DNA of 64,000 nucleotides from positions 10,707 through 74,706 of the forward strand of contig CAJTNT010000020.1 of the NCBI GenBank assembly GCA_910577785.1. The letters are read 5' to 3'. Origin of the DNA: an uncultured Lachnospiraceae bacterium. Its GTDB lineage: Bacteria; Bacillota; Clostridia; Lachnospirales; Lachnospiraceae. A program made the position numbers and the translations under genes. The notes below the pieces were generated by a model. It was not told the origin of the DNA. It saw nothing but the letters and a program-made list of their open reading frames with translations, and did no database searches. This document shows, in pieces, positions 51,684-60,261 of the stretch. How positions within the stretch are numbered: position 1 is the stretch's first letter; every line of letters starts with the position of its first letter.

Positions 51684-52679
51684 ATGGCTTTAAGCAATAC
51701 ACAGTACAACACCTTAATCCGCCGTTATGAAGCAAAGCAGCTGGAAAACCAGCACATTGTCTCTGGGCGTATAAAATCCCTCTATCAGGAGATTCCCCGC
51801 CTCCCCCAGATAGATGCCGCCATTTCTTCGATTTCATTGGAACAGGGCAGGAAGCTTCTGGACGGGGACGCGGGAGCGCTCCAAGACCTGAAGGCCCAGA
51901 TTGCCGCCCTCCATGCGGAAAAAGAACAGCTCTTGCTCCGCCATGGCTATCCCAGGGATTATTTTGAGCCGCCCTATGGCTGCCCGGACTGCAAGGACAC
52001 CGGATATATCGGCAGCCAGAAATGCCACTGCTTCCAGCAGGCAGCCATTGACCTGGTCTATACCCAGTCCAATATCCGCCAGATTTTAGAACAGGAGAAT
52101 TTCCAGCGCCTTTCTTACCAGTATTACCCGGATTCCCTGGTGAACCCTGCCACCAAGCTTTCCAGCCTTGCTACGGCCAAACAGGCCGTAGAACTGTGCA
52201 TGGATTTCATCCGTACCTTCGATGGGGAATTTAAGAACCTGTTTTTCTATGGGGATACGGGGACAGGCAAGACCTTCCTATCGAACTGCGTGGCGAAGGA
52301 GCTATTGGATACGGGGCATTCTGTGATCTATTTCAGTTCTTCCTCACTCTTCCATATCTTCGAAAAGAACGATTTTGGCAGGGAGGAAGGCGTCAGTGAA
52401 GATTACCAGAATATCTTTGGCTGCGATTTGCTGATTATTGATGATTTAGGAACAGAGCTTCCTAATTCCTTTACCACCTCAAGGCTGTTTTTATGCCTGA
52501 ATGAACGCATCTTGCGGCAGAAATCAACGATAATTTCTACCAACCTGGGGCTCCAGCAGCTTGTGGATATTTATTCTGAGCGGACATTTTCGAGGATTTC
52601 CAGCAACTATACGATGATTAAGCTCTTTGGCAACGACATCCGGCTGCAGAAAAAACTGCAGAAACAGCCGCTGCCATAA
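51684..52679 (+). CDS. DnaC/DnaI-like helicase loader ATPase
   Basis: 331 residues. An N-terminal helical region leads into a zinc-binding motif (CPDCKDTGY then KCHCF, about residues 98-117) as in DnaI. The AAA+ ATPase domain has Walker A FYGDTGTGKTFLSN near 192, Walker B DLLIIDDLGTE near 255 and a sensor region STNLGLQQL near 288. It loads the replicative helicase. The ATG at 51684 follows AAGGAG by 6 bases; the TTG at 51666 overlaps that site. It forms an operon with the DnaD-domain gene. Confidence 0.93.
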   Translation: MALSNTQYNTLIRRYEAKQLENQHIVSGRIKSLYQEIPRLPQIDAAISSISLEQGRKLLDGDAGALQDLKAQIAALHAEKEQLLLRHGYPRDYFEPPYGCPDCKDTGYIGSQKCHCFQQAAIDLVYTQSNIRQILEQENFQRLSYQYYPDSLVNPATKLSSLATAKQAVELCMDFIRTFDGEFKNLFFYGDTGTGKTFLSNCVAKELLDTGHSVIYFSSSSLFHIFEKNDFGREEGVSEDYQNIFGCDLLIIDDLGTELPNSFTTSRLFLCLNERILRQKSTIISTNLGLQQLVDIYSERTFSRISSNYTMIKLFGNDIRLQKKLQKQPLP

Positions 52680-52836
52680 GCAGACTTCCGGAACGCAGAA
52701 AATCAAATTATGGATGCATTGCTCGCGGAAATAACGAAACAAACAAAACTTCAGGCATCAATGGCCCAAGAATCCACAACCCTATTTTTTCAGGCACCTA
52801 TTTAATCTTACATAAAAATCTATGGAGGACATTGCG

Positions 52837-54021
52837 ATGCAGCGTAACGAAAAAAACTATGAAACTGTCCCAGTTGGTTCCTTAGGCGTCATCCCTTTGG
52901 AGAGCTGCAAGGAGTTAGGCAAAAAAATCAACAAGTACCTTGTACGTTTCCGGAAGGAACGGGAGCATAAGCATGAAAACGACATTTCCTTCCGAGGCTA
53001 CCTGCGCGATACTTACCTGATGGAATGCGCAACTCCCCGCTTTGGCACAGGAGAAGCCAAAGGGAGCATCCGTGACTCTGTCCGCGGCTTTGATCTGTTC
53101 CTTATGGTGGACGTGACGAACTACAGCCTTACTTATAAGGTGTGCGGCTACGAGAACCGCATGTCCCCGGACGACCATTACCAAGACTTGAAGCGTATCA
53201 TTGCTGCCGCAGGCGGGAAGGCGCGTCGGATCACTGTCATCATGCCCTTCCTCTATGAGAGCCGCCAGCACCGCCGCGCCGCCAGGGAATCCCTCGACTG
53301 TGCCCTTGCGCTCCAGGAGCTGACCAATATGGGCGTGGACAATATCATCACCTTTGACGCGCATGATCCGCGGGTGCAGAATTCCATCCCCCTGCATGGC
53401 TTTGAGACGGTGCAGCCGTCTTACCAGTTTATCAAGGGAATCTTCCGTGAAGTCAATGACTTAAAGATTGACAGCGACCATATGATGGTAGTCAGCCCGG
53501 ATGAAGGCAGCACCAACCGGGCGGTCTATCTGGCAAACGTGCTGGGGCTGGACATGGGGATGTTCTACAAGCGCCGGGATTACAGCCAGATTGTGGACGG
53601 GCGCAATCCGATTGTGGCGCATGAATTTCTGGGCGCCTCGGTAGAAGGGAAGGATATCTTCATTATTGACGATATGATTTCTTCCGGGGACAGCATGATT
53701 GATGTGGCTACGGAGCTGAAGAAACGGAAGGCTGGGCGGATTTTCGTGATATCCACATTCGGGCTGTTTACCAATGGGCTTGAGAAATTTGACAAGGCTG
53801 TCGAGGAAGGGGTTATCTATAAGCTGGTGACAACAAACCTGATCTATCAGACGCCGGAGCTGCTGAGCAAAGATTATTATATCAGCTGTGATATGAGCAA
53901 ATATATTGCCTATATTATTGATACGCTGAACCATGATACTTCCATCAGCGATTTGCTGGATCCTTATGAGAGGATCGAGGCATTGGTGAAGAAGTATAAG
54001 GCGGGGAAAAAGATAAAGTAA
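52837..54021 (+). CDS. prs: Ribose-phosphate pyrophosphokinase, long form
   Basis: 394 residues versus about 315 for ordinary Prs. It makes PRPP from ribose-5-P and ATP. Core features: CATPRFGTGEAKGSIRDSVR near 70, MVDVTN, the flexible RQHRRAARESL stretch near 148, FDAHDPRVQNSI near 172 and the PRPP loop FIIDDMISSGDSMIDVA near 278. Extra length is at both ends, including a basic C-terminus. The ATG at 52837 follows GGAGG by 8 bases; the ATG at 52822 precedes that site. It follows the helicase loader by about 160 bp. Confidence 0.9.
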   Translation: MQRNEKNYETVPVGSLGVIPLESCKELGKKINKYLVRFRKEREHKHENDISFRGYLRDTYLMECATPRFGTGEAKGSIRDSVRGFDLFLMVDVTNYSLTYKVCGYENRMSPDDHYQDLKRIIAAAGGKARRITVIMPFLYESRQHRRAARESLDCALALQELTNMGVDNIITFDAHDPRVQNSIPLHGFETVQPSYQFIKGIFREVNDLKIDSDHMMVVSPDEGSTNRAVYLANVLGLDMGMFYKRRDYSQIVDGRNPIVAHEFLGASVEGKDIFIIDDMISSGDSMIDVATELKKRKAGRIFVISTFGLFTNGLEKFDKAVEEGVIYKLVTTNLIYQTPELLSKDYYISCDMSKYIAYIIDTLNHDTSISDLLDPYERIEALVKKYKAGKKIK

Positions 54022-54060
54022 AAACGATACAGCAGACCGTTTTTGCGATATAACAGACAA

Positions 54061-54185
54061 GGAAGTGGGAAGGCCGCTGAAAGAAACCTGAAAAGGACGC
54101 CAGCGCTTAACAAGGGAGCGGAACGGGAGCGCGTTTCTGCCTGGGCCTTCCCACTTCCGCAGCGCCCCGTATGCCACGCCCCCAT
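54061..54185 (-). repeat. Palindromic repeat family, truncated copy between convergent genes
   Basis: On the minus strand it starts GCATACGGGGCGCTGCGG, has the GAAACGCGCTCCCG block and ends with a CGGCCTTCCCACTTCC arm. The outer arms 54061-54075 and 54144-54158 pair perfectly over 15 bp. The left half of the inner hairpin is deleted. It lies between the convergent prs and BceB-like genes and may act as a two-way transcription barrier. Confidence 0.8.
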
Positions 54186-54253
54186 AAATAATAACTATAC
54201 GCTATCTATCCGTATTTTCTTATCCGTAACGGAAAAGGCAACGCCCCGTATGC

Positions 54254-56269
54254 CTATTCCACAATCTTATAATAAGCCTTTGCCGTAATCCCATACACAA
54301 TCCCATATATCACTGCAAACACCCCGACGGTCGCCGCCGTACACAGGGCGAAGAGCGGTACGTTGTACAGGCCGAACAGGCTGACCAGGCGGTTGAGCAT
54401 GGGGAACGCCATCGTAAGGTGGACGCAGGCCATCAGCAATGGCAGGAAGAAGATTTTAAGGATCTGGCTGCGGATGGAACCCTTTACCTCCCGGCGGCTC
54501 ATGCCTACCTTCTGCATGATTTCAAAACGTCCCTTATCCTCATAGCCTTCGGAAATCTGCTTGTAATAGATAATCATCACGGTCGCCATCAGGAAGACGA
54601 AGCCAAGGAATATCCCCAGGAACAGGAAGCCGCCGCTGAGCATCAGGAAGCTTTCCCTGATATTCTCTTTGGAGTCCACGGAAAAGCTTAGAGCTGCCTG
54701 CCCTCCCTGGGCGGTGTTGTAATCCTCGCGCATCTCAATGATCCTTTCCGCACATTGCCTGCCCTGTTCCGCGGAGCCGCTGACATCCGCATAGATATTA
54801 TGCTCCAGGGAACTGGCATGTTCTCCGTAAACGGCTTTCTGCATTTCATAAAATTCCTGTTGGACCGTACTGTTCTTTACCACTACAAAATACACATCAT
54901 AGACAACCTCTGTCCCAAGCCCCTCTAAATTCAGTTCCTGCAGGTAGGACTTCACTTGGAAGGTTTTATTCTGGAACTGGATGCTCTCTGCATCCCGCTT
55001 CCCTCTGCCAGTGTAAATCAGGACTTCATTTTCTTTCAGATCTTGCCGGTCTCCTGTGATGCGCTCGTAGTCCATCAGCGGCACGACAGCCAGTATGCAC
55101 AGTTCCCCGTTAGAGCTGTCAAACGCATCATCATCCGCGGAAGCAGTTTCAAACTTCGTCCCTTTCTTCCAGGCAGAGAAGCTCAGGCTGGTATACTCCG
55201 TCATGGCCTCCACGGAAAGCCCGGATTCGGCTGCCGCCTGTTCAAGGAACTGGACGGCCATCGCCCGGCTTTCCTCCGTCATCTCCCTCCCTTTGATGGA
55301 AATATCCCTGGGGGATCTTGTATGGACGGCATCCTCCATACCGATGTAGAGGGAAAGGGTACCGGATATCATCACCAATACCATGGTGCTCAGGATGCAG
55401 ATATTGGCAAGGCCGACGGCATTCTGCTTCATGCGGTAAATCATACCTGACACGGAGATAAAATGGCTGGTTCTATAGTAATAGCCCTTATTTTTGCGGA
55501 GGATTTTCAGCAAGGCAATGCTGCCTGCCGTAAAAAGGCAGTAGGTTCCGAGAACGACCAGGATCACTGCCAAGAAGAACATCAACAGGGCTTCCAATGG
55601 TTTTGTGACGCAAATGGCTATCCCATAGCCGAAGCCCAGGGCAAGAACGCCCACCAGGGCAAGCAGCCAGCGGGTCTTAGGCTCCGACTCCCCTTTATTG
55701 CTGCTGTGCAGAAGCTCTATCGGCTTTGATTTCCACACCTGGTACAGGTTATAGGCCAGCGTTGCGCCAAAAATCCCCACAAACAAGGCAATGGCGGAGC
55801 TGATTGCAGCCAGGGAGATGCTAAAGCCAAAGGAAACATCCAGCTCTGTAATCTTGAGCAGCACCAGAATCACCAGCTTGTTGAGGGCAATCCCTACGGC
55901 CAGGCCGCCAAGGATGCTGACAAAGGCCACCATCACGGTTTCCCAGAACATCATCTTGCCGATATGGCGCTTTCCCATGCCCAAGATGTTGAAAAGCCCA
56001 AATTCTCTGTTCCTGCGCTTCATCAGGAAGCTATTGGTATAAAAGAGGAAAATAACGGCAAAGATCGCAATCACGCCGCATCCCATCCCCAGGATCATCT
56101 GCATGTCTCCTGCATGGGGCATCTGCTCCAGCCCCTCATCCCTGCTGATGGCAGCCATAATATAATACATGGCAAAGACGCCGATTGCCGTAACCACATA
56201 GGGGAGGTAGAGGCCGATATTCTTCTTTAAATTATGAAATGCCAGTTTGCCATAGAAAAATCTGCTCAT
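54254..56269 (-). CDS. BceB-type ABC transporter permease (FtsX-like)
   Basis: 671 residues with about ten membrane segments and a large extracellular loop between segments 7 and 8 (roughly residues 315-515), the hallmark of BceB-like permeases of peptide-detoxification systems. Start MSRFFYGKLAFHNLKKNIGL is typical. FtsX-like halves lie at about 60-240 and 520-665. With the BceA-like ATPase and the upstream kinase and regulator it forms a Bce module that senses and removes cell-wall-targeting peptides such as bacitracin-like compounds; the actual ligand is unknown. Confidence 0.92.
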   Translation of the reverse strand: MSRFFYGKLAFHNLKKNIGLYLPYVVTAIGVFAMYYIMAAISRDEGLEQMPHAGDMQMILGMGCGVIAIFAVIFLFYTNSFLMKRRNREFGLFNILGMGKRHIGKMMFWETVMVAFVSILGGLAVGIALNKLVILVLLKITELDVSFGFSISLAAISSAIALFVGIFGATLAYNLYQVWKSKPIELLHSSNKGESEPKTRWLLALVGVLALGFGYGIAICVTKPLEALLMFFLAVILVVLGTYCLFTAGSIALLKILRKNKGYYYRTSHFISVSGMIYRMKQNAVGLANICILSTMVLVMISGTLSLYIGMEDAVHTRSPRDISIKGREMTEESRAMAVQFLEQAAAESGLSVEAMTEYTSLSFSAWKKGTKFETASADDDAFDSSNGELCILAVVPLMDYERITGDRQDLKENEVLIYTGRGKRDAESIQFQNKTFQVKSYLQELNLEGLGTEVVYDVYFVVVKNSTVQQEFYEMQKAVYGEHASSLEHNIYADVSGSAEQGRQCAERIIEMREDYNTAQGGQAALSFSVDSKENIRESFLMLSGGFLFLGIFLGFVFLMATVMIIYYKQISEGYEDKGRFEIMQKVGMSRREVKGSIRSQILKIFFLPLLMACVHLTMAFPMLNRLVSLFGLYNVPLFALCTAATVGVFAVIYGIVYGITAKAYYKIVE

Positions 56270-56271
56270 AC

Positions 56272-57090
56272 TTACCTCCCCTCCTGCCCTTGCCGCGCCT
56301 GGAACTCCGTAACGGAACCGCTCTGCTCCCGCTGCCTGCCGCCTGTGGTAATAACGGTGAGAGTATCCGATATTTTTTGGTACATTTCCTCATCCGTGCC
56401 GGAACCCTTATACAGCTGGTGGAACACCTGCCCATCATTGATGAACAGCACCCGCCGGGCGCAGCTTGCAGCCTTGACGGAGTGGGTCACCATAAGGATG
56501 GTCTGCCCTTCCTCATTGATTTCCTGGAACAGGGACAGCAGGCTCTCTGCTGCTTTGCTATCCAAGGCTCCTGTCGGCTCATCCGCCAGGATCAGCTGCG
56601 GCCTCGTAATCAGCGCACGGGCAACGGCTGCCCGCTGTTTCTGCCCGCCAGAGACTTCGTAGGGGAATTTGCTCAGAATGTCTTGGATGGCCAGCTTCTG
56701 GGCAATAGGCATCAGGCGGCTGCGCATCTCGTCATATTTCTTGCCAGCCAGTACCAGGGGCAGGAAAATATTATCCTGGAGGCTGAAATTGTCCAGCAGG
56801 TTGAAGTCCTGGAAGACAAAGCCCAGGTTTTCCCTACGGAAAGCAGCCACCTCTGATTCCCGGATTGCTGACAGGTTCTTGCCATTCAATAGCACCAGCC
56901 CCGCCGTGGCGCGGTCTAAGGCGGCCAGGATATTGAGCAATGTGGTTTTCCCGGAACCGGACTCGCCCATAATCGCCACATACTCCCCCTTTTCTACGGA
57001 AAAAGTAACGTTTGTTAGAGCCTGCACCTGGTTGCCGCCAAAACGTGTCGTATAGATTTTCTTCAGGTTATTCACTTCTAAGATTGCCAT
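56272..57090 (-). CDS. BceA-type ABC transporter ATP-binding protein
   Basis: 272 residues. Walker A GESGSGKTTLLN is near residue 42, the Q-loop FQDFNLL near 95, the signature VSGGQKQRAAVARAL near 143 and Walker B LILADEPTGALDS near 163. A short Gln/Arg-rich tail follows the ATPase core. The ATG at 57090 has GGAGG 5 bases upstream. It is encoded just before its permease (2-bp gap) and about 200 bp after the kinase gene. A BceR-type site lies upstream. Confidence 0.95.
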   Translation of the reverse strand: MAILEVNNLKKIYTTRFGGNQVQALTNVTFSVEKGEYVAIMGESGSGKTTLLNILAALDRATAGLVLLNGKNLSAIRESEVAAFRRENLGFVFQDFNLLDNFSLQDNIFLPLVLAGKKYDEMRSRLMPIAQKLAIQDILSKFPYEVSGGQKQRAAVARALITRPQLILADEPTGALDSKAAESLLSLFQEINEEGQTILMVTHSVKAASCARRVLFINDGQVFHQLYKGSGTDEEMYQKISDTLTVITTGGRQREQSGSVTEFQARQGQEGR

Positions 57091-57159
57091 AGGATCCTCC
57101 TTTTCCAAATCATTCTTGTAAACAATAGTAAAAGTTGTTTTTGAACCGTTCCTACGGAT

Positions 57160-57234
57160 AGTATATAGGAAAAAAAGGAGGCCTGCCTTAGATTTGCCTT
57201 ACATTTTCCGGGTGTACCTTACAGTTTTGTAAGG
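57160..57234 (-). promoter_or_regulatory. BceR-type operator and promoter of the ABC pair
   Basis: CCTTACA (57217-57223) and TGTAAGG (57228-57234) form a perfect inverted repeat with a four-base spacer, matching the TNACA-N4-TGTAA pattern bound by BceR-type regulators. About 50 bp downstream on the minus strand is TATACT (57165-57160) without a good -35, as expected for an activator-dependent promoter. Confidence 0.78.
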
Positions 57235-57297
57235 ATAGGAGAATCCTTGGTAAGTATTCCACCGCATGTTAAAAGCCAACTAAGAGCCAACCGAAAC

Positions 57298-58278
57298 TCA
57301 AAACAGGATTTTTACCCTCGTCCCCTTCCCCGGCTCAGAATCCAGCATAATCTTATGCCCCAGCCTGCCAAGGATTTCCTTCACCAGGTACAGCCCAATC
57401 CCAGAGGCTTTTTTGTCGCTCCTGCCATTGTAGCCCGTATAGCCCTTATCAAACACCCTTGGCAGGTCTTCTGCCAGGATGCCAATCCCAGTGTCCTCTA
57501 CGACCAGGCAGCCGTTTTCCAAATAAATGGATACCTTGCCGGAGGATGTATATTTGATCGCATTGCTCAGAATCTGCTCCAGCACAAATACCATCCACTT
57601 CTCGTCTGTCACCGCTTTGCCCCCGAAGGGCTCATACTGCAGCGCCAGCCCTTTGCGGATAAACATGGGGGCATATTTGTGGACAGCCTGCCGAACCATA
57701 CTGTCCAGGCTGTATTCCTTGAGCACGAAGTCATTGATGCTGCTGTTTAGGCGAAGGTACTGCAGCACCATCTCCACATACTGCTCAATCTTAAAAAGCT
57801 CAGCCTCCGCCTCGCGCCTCTGCCCATAATACTCTTCCGGCTCTGGGAGTTCCTGCTGCAGCAACAGGCGCATGGCGGCAATCGGGGTTTTAATCTGATG
57901 CGCCCAGAGGGTAAAATAGTCTGTTACATCCATTTTCTCCCGCATCAGCATGGCCACCTGACAGCTCCTGCCTTCCCGTGCATTTTCCAAAAGCTTCTGA
58001 TAAAGCTCTTCCAGCCCTCCCTTAGGCTCCGGCAGCTTCTCTGCCGCATTCCTTGCCGCCTCCATCTGGCGCTTCAGTTCCTCTGCCCGCTTGCGGTAAT
58101 GCCCAAAATCCACTGCCATCACCAACAGGGCAATCACAATGCACAGCCCCAGCGCATAGGCCACTGGCTCAACAGGCAGCCGGTACAGCCACAGCACTGC
58201 GGCAAACACAATCCCAAAAACCACATACAGGCAGATTCCCAGACGGTGGCTTTTCGCATATTCCTTGATCCAATACAT
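57298..58278 (-). CDS. BceS-type sensor histidine kinase (intramembrane-sensing)
   Basis: 326 residues. Two membrane segments (about 12-30 and 38-58) with almost no extracellular loop, then a short linker, the phosphoacceptor HQIKTPIAAMRL near residue 126, an N-box EQILSNAIKYT near 236, and G-boxes VEDTGIGI and GIGLYLVKEIL. Such kinases have no sensor domain and respond through the BceAB transporter. The ATG at 58278 follows GAGGAG by 10 bases; an ATG at 58296 is possible. It follows the regulator gene closely. Confidence 0.92.
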   Translation of the reverse strand: MYWIKEYAKSHRLGICLYVVFGIVFAAVLWLYRLPVEPVAYALGLCIVIALLVMAVDFGHYRKRAEELKRQMEAARNAAEKLPEPKGGLEELYQKLLENAREGRSCQVAMLMREKMDVTDYFTLWAHQIKTPIAAMRLLLQQELPEPEEYYGQRREAEAELFKIEQYVEMVLQYLRLNSSINDFVLKEYSLDSMVRQAVHKYAPMFIRKGLALQYEPFGGKAVTDEKWMVFVLEQILSNAIKYTSSGKVSIYLENGCLVVEDTGIGILAEDLPRVFDKGYTGYNGRSDKKASGIGLYLVKEILGRLGHKIMLDSEPGKGTRVKILF

Positions 58279-58310
58279 ATCATTCCCGCTCCTCATTTCA
58301 TGGCCATTCC

Positions 58311-58982
58311 TCAGCCCAAGATATAGCCAATCCCCTTTTTGGTCTTTATCATATCCTCTATGCCTGCCCCTTCCAGCTTCTTGCGCAGCCGCGCCACATT
58401 TACGGTCAGGGTATTGTCATCAATAAAGCTGTCAGATTCCCACAGCCGTTCCATCAGCTTATCCCGGGTCACGATTTTCCCTTTCTGCTCCAGCAGGAGC
58501 CTTAGGATCCCCATTTCATTCTTGGTCAGCTCTACCTGCGCGCCCTCATAGACGACCAGCCCCTTGCTGCTGTCAAATACCATCCCCCTATGTTCCAGCA
58601 AGTTCCCATCCCCCCTGAAATCATAGGTTCTGCGCAGCATGGCCTGCACCTTGGCCTGGAGTACGTTTAAGTCAAACGGCTTCGCAATAAAATCATCCCC
58701 GCCCATATTAATGGCCATGACAATATTCATGTTGTCCGAAGCAGAGGACAGGAAGATTACAGGCACCTTGGAAATCTTGCGGATTTCATCACACCAATGG
58801 AACCCGTTATAAAATGGGAGGGAAATATCCATCAGAACAAGCTGTGGGTTCTGGGAAACAAAACACTGCAGCACCTCCTTAAAATCCTCCACGCATGCCG
58901 CTTCATAGCCCCATCCTTCCATATGCTTCTTGACCGTTTTGGCAATTACTTCATCATCTTCTACAATCAGCAGCTTATACAT
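58311..58982 (-). CDS. BceR-type response regulator (OmpR family)
   Basis: 223 residues. Receiver domain with acidic pair VEDDE at 8-12, the phosphorylated Asp in VLMDISLPFYNG near 52 and Lys in FIAKPFD near 101. A winged-helix DNA-binding domain (about 125-223) ends with the VARLRKKLEGAG and TKKGIGYIL motifs. It probably binds the inverted repeat at 57217-57234 to switch on the transporter genes. First gene of the Bce module. Confidence 0.94.
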   Translation of the reverse strand: MYKLLIVEDDEVIAKTVKKHMEGWGYEAACVEDFKEVLQCFVSQNPQLVLMDISLPFYNGFHWCDEIRKISKVPVIFLSSASDNMNIVMAINMGGDDFIAKPFDLNVLQAKVQAMLRRTYDFRGDGNLLEHRGMVFDSSKGLVVYEGAQVELTKNEMGILRLLLEQKGKIVTRDKLMERLWESDSFIDDNTLTVNVARLRKKLEGAGIEDMIKTKKGIGYILG

Positions 58983-59071
58983 CTTGCCCCTTGCTCCTCC
59001 TTCTGTCCCTATTTTTCAAGGCACTGCCTATCCTATGGCAATGTCCCCGAAGGGGTTCTAATAATAGGAAA

Positions 59072-59101
59072 ATCCACCTGCCGCCCTTGCAGCAAGTGGA
59101 T
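59072..59101 (-). terminator. Terminator after the HPr-like/DUF6465 operon
   Basis: ATCCACCTGC (59072-59081) pairs with GCAAGTGGAT (59092-59101), one pair being G-U on the minus strand, followed by TTTCCTATTATT. Confidence 0.6.
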
Positions 59102-59153
59102 CCTATCTTCCTCTATGTAGCCACAAAAGGATACCCTTATGCAGCCAAATGCG

Positions 59154-59768
59154 CTATTCTGATAGCGGAATCTCGCCCTTATATTTGCCGTTAATCACAT
59201 AATATGCCATGCCGTCTTCTGGCTTAATATAAATCTGGGTAGATTTGATATGCCCTATCCTGTGGCCATTGTCTTTATGTGCCTGTTTTACCTTTTCTAA
59301 AATATCCTTCGTGGTAATTTCTTGCCCATTGAACTGGACATAAATTTCTTCCACTTTGTCGGCGTCTGCTTTCTTCGTAGATGCAGCTCTGGCAGGTTTC
59401 TTGGTGGTGTCAGATTTTTTGGTAGATGCCCTCTTTGGTTTTTCCTCTGCTTTTTCTGCTGGCGCTTCTGCCTTGGATGCTTCTGCTTCTGGCTCTTCCC
59501 CAATCTTTTCTTCTGGCGCTGGGGATTCCTCCGGCTTCACTTCAGCTTCTGCCTCAGGCTTTGCTTTTGGGGCTGCCGCCTTCTTCTTGGGTGAAGCTGC
59601 CCTTTTCTTTTTCGGCGCTTCCGCTGGTTCTTCTGTTTTTTCTTTTTGCTCAGTAACAGGCTCTTCCACTGCCGCATTACCAACAGTTTCTTCATTCTCC
59701 TGGCTGGCTGCTACTGATTTCGTTGATGTCTTTTCTGAATCTGCTTTCGCTTTTGCTGTTCTTGCCAT
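59154..59768 (-). CDS. Lys/Ala/Glu-rich protein with C-terminal DUF6465 domain
   Basis: 204 residues. The first ~135 are a low-complexity Lys, Ala, Glu and Pro tail with histone-H1-like PKKKAAAPKAK stretches. The C-terminal ~65 residues (VEEIYVQFNGQEITTKDILE onward) match a small folded domain of the DUF6465 type found in Lachnospiraceae. The composition suggests nucleic-acid association, but no function is known. GGAGG lies before the ATG. It is 20 bp after the HPr-like gene and probably co-transcribed. Confidence 0.72.
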   Translation of the reverse strand: MARTAKAKADSEKTSTKSVAASQENEETVGNAAVEEPVTEQKEKTEEPAEAPKKKRAASPKKKAAAPKAKPEAEAEVKPEESPAPEEKIGEEPEAEASKAEAPAEKAEEKPKRASTKKSDTTKKPARAASTKKADADKVEEIYVQFNGQEITTKDILEKVKQAHKDNGHRIGHIKSTQIYIKPEDGMAYYVINGKYKGEIPLSE

Positions 59769-59788
59769 TTCCTTTTCCTCCCTAATCT

Positions 59789-60043
59789 TTACTGACAGAC
59801 CAAAAATCTTTCCATTGCTAACAAAGCTTCCTCTTCATCACTTCCATCAGCCACAATATTCACGCTCATACCTTTGGACGGATTAAATGCCATAATTCCC
59901 ATAATGCTCTTAGCATTAATGCGCGCCTCGTTGCTCTCCAGCCTGATTTCGCTGTCAAACTGACATGCTACCTGCACCAACTCTGCAATTGGATTGCTGT
60001 ACTCTTTAGCTACATTAGATACAATAATTTTCTTCTCGCTCAT
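59789..60043 (-). CDS. HPr-like protein lacking the catalytic histidine
   Basis: 84 residues with the HPr fold pattern. The Ser46 region is kept (AKSIMGIMAF) and so is the C-terminal DGSDEEEALLAMERFL helix. The His15 motif (GLHARPA) is replaced by EYSNPIAEL, so phosphotransfer from enzyme I should not occur. B. subtilis Crh, with Gln15 and Ser46, is a comparable catabolite-control co-regulator of CcpA; that role is only a guess here. The ATG at 60043 gives normal HPr length; an ATG at 60061 is also in frame. Confidence 0.82.
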   Translation of the reverse strand: MSEKKIIVSNVAKEYSNPIAELVQVACQFDSEIRLESNEARINAKSIMGIMAFNPSKGMSVNIVADGSDEEEALLAMERFLVCQ

Positions 60044-60105
60044 TTTATCTCTCTTTCCCATGTAATACTATCATACAAGCCCTTCCTGCGTGTCTACCTT
60101 TAACA

Positions 60106-60134
60106 AATATACCCTAACTATCTACGTTTTTCAA
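60106..60134 (-). promoter_or_regulatory. Promoter of the HPr-like / DUF6465 operon
   Basis: Minus strand: TTGAAA (60134-60129), 17 bases, TATATT (60111-60106), about 60 bp before the ATG. Confidence 0.75.
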
Positions 60135-60261
60135 GGGGTTTTCGCAAAAACTAGTAATTTCATACGAAAGAAATTTTTTTCAGGGGGGAAAACTGAACAC
60201 TTTTACTTTCTATTCCCATATAGCATAGCCGTTTTGTAACAATTCCATGCCTCCAAGGCCA

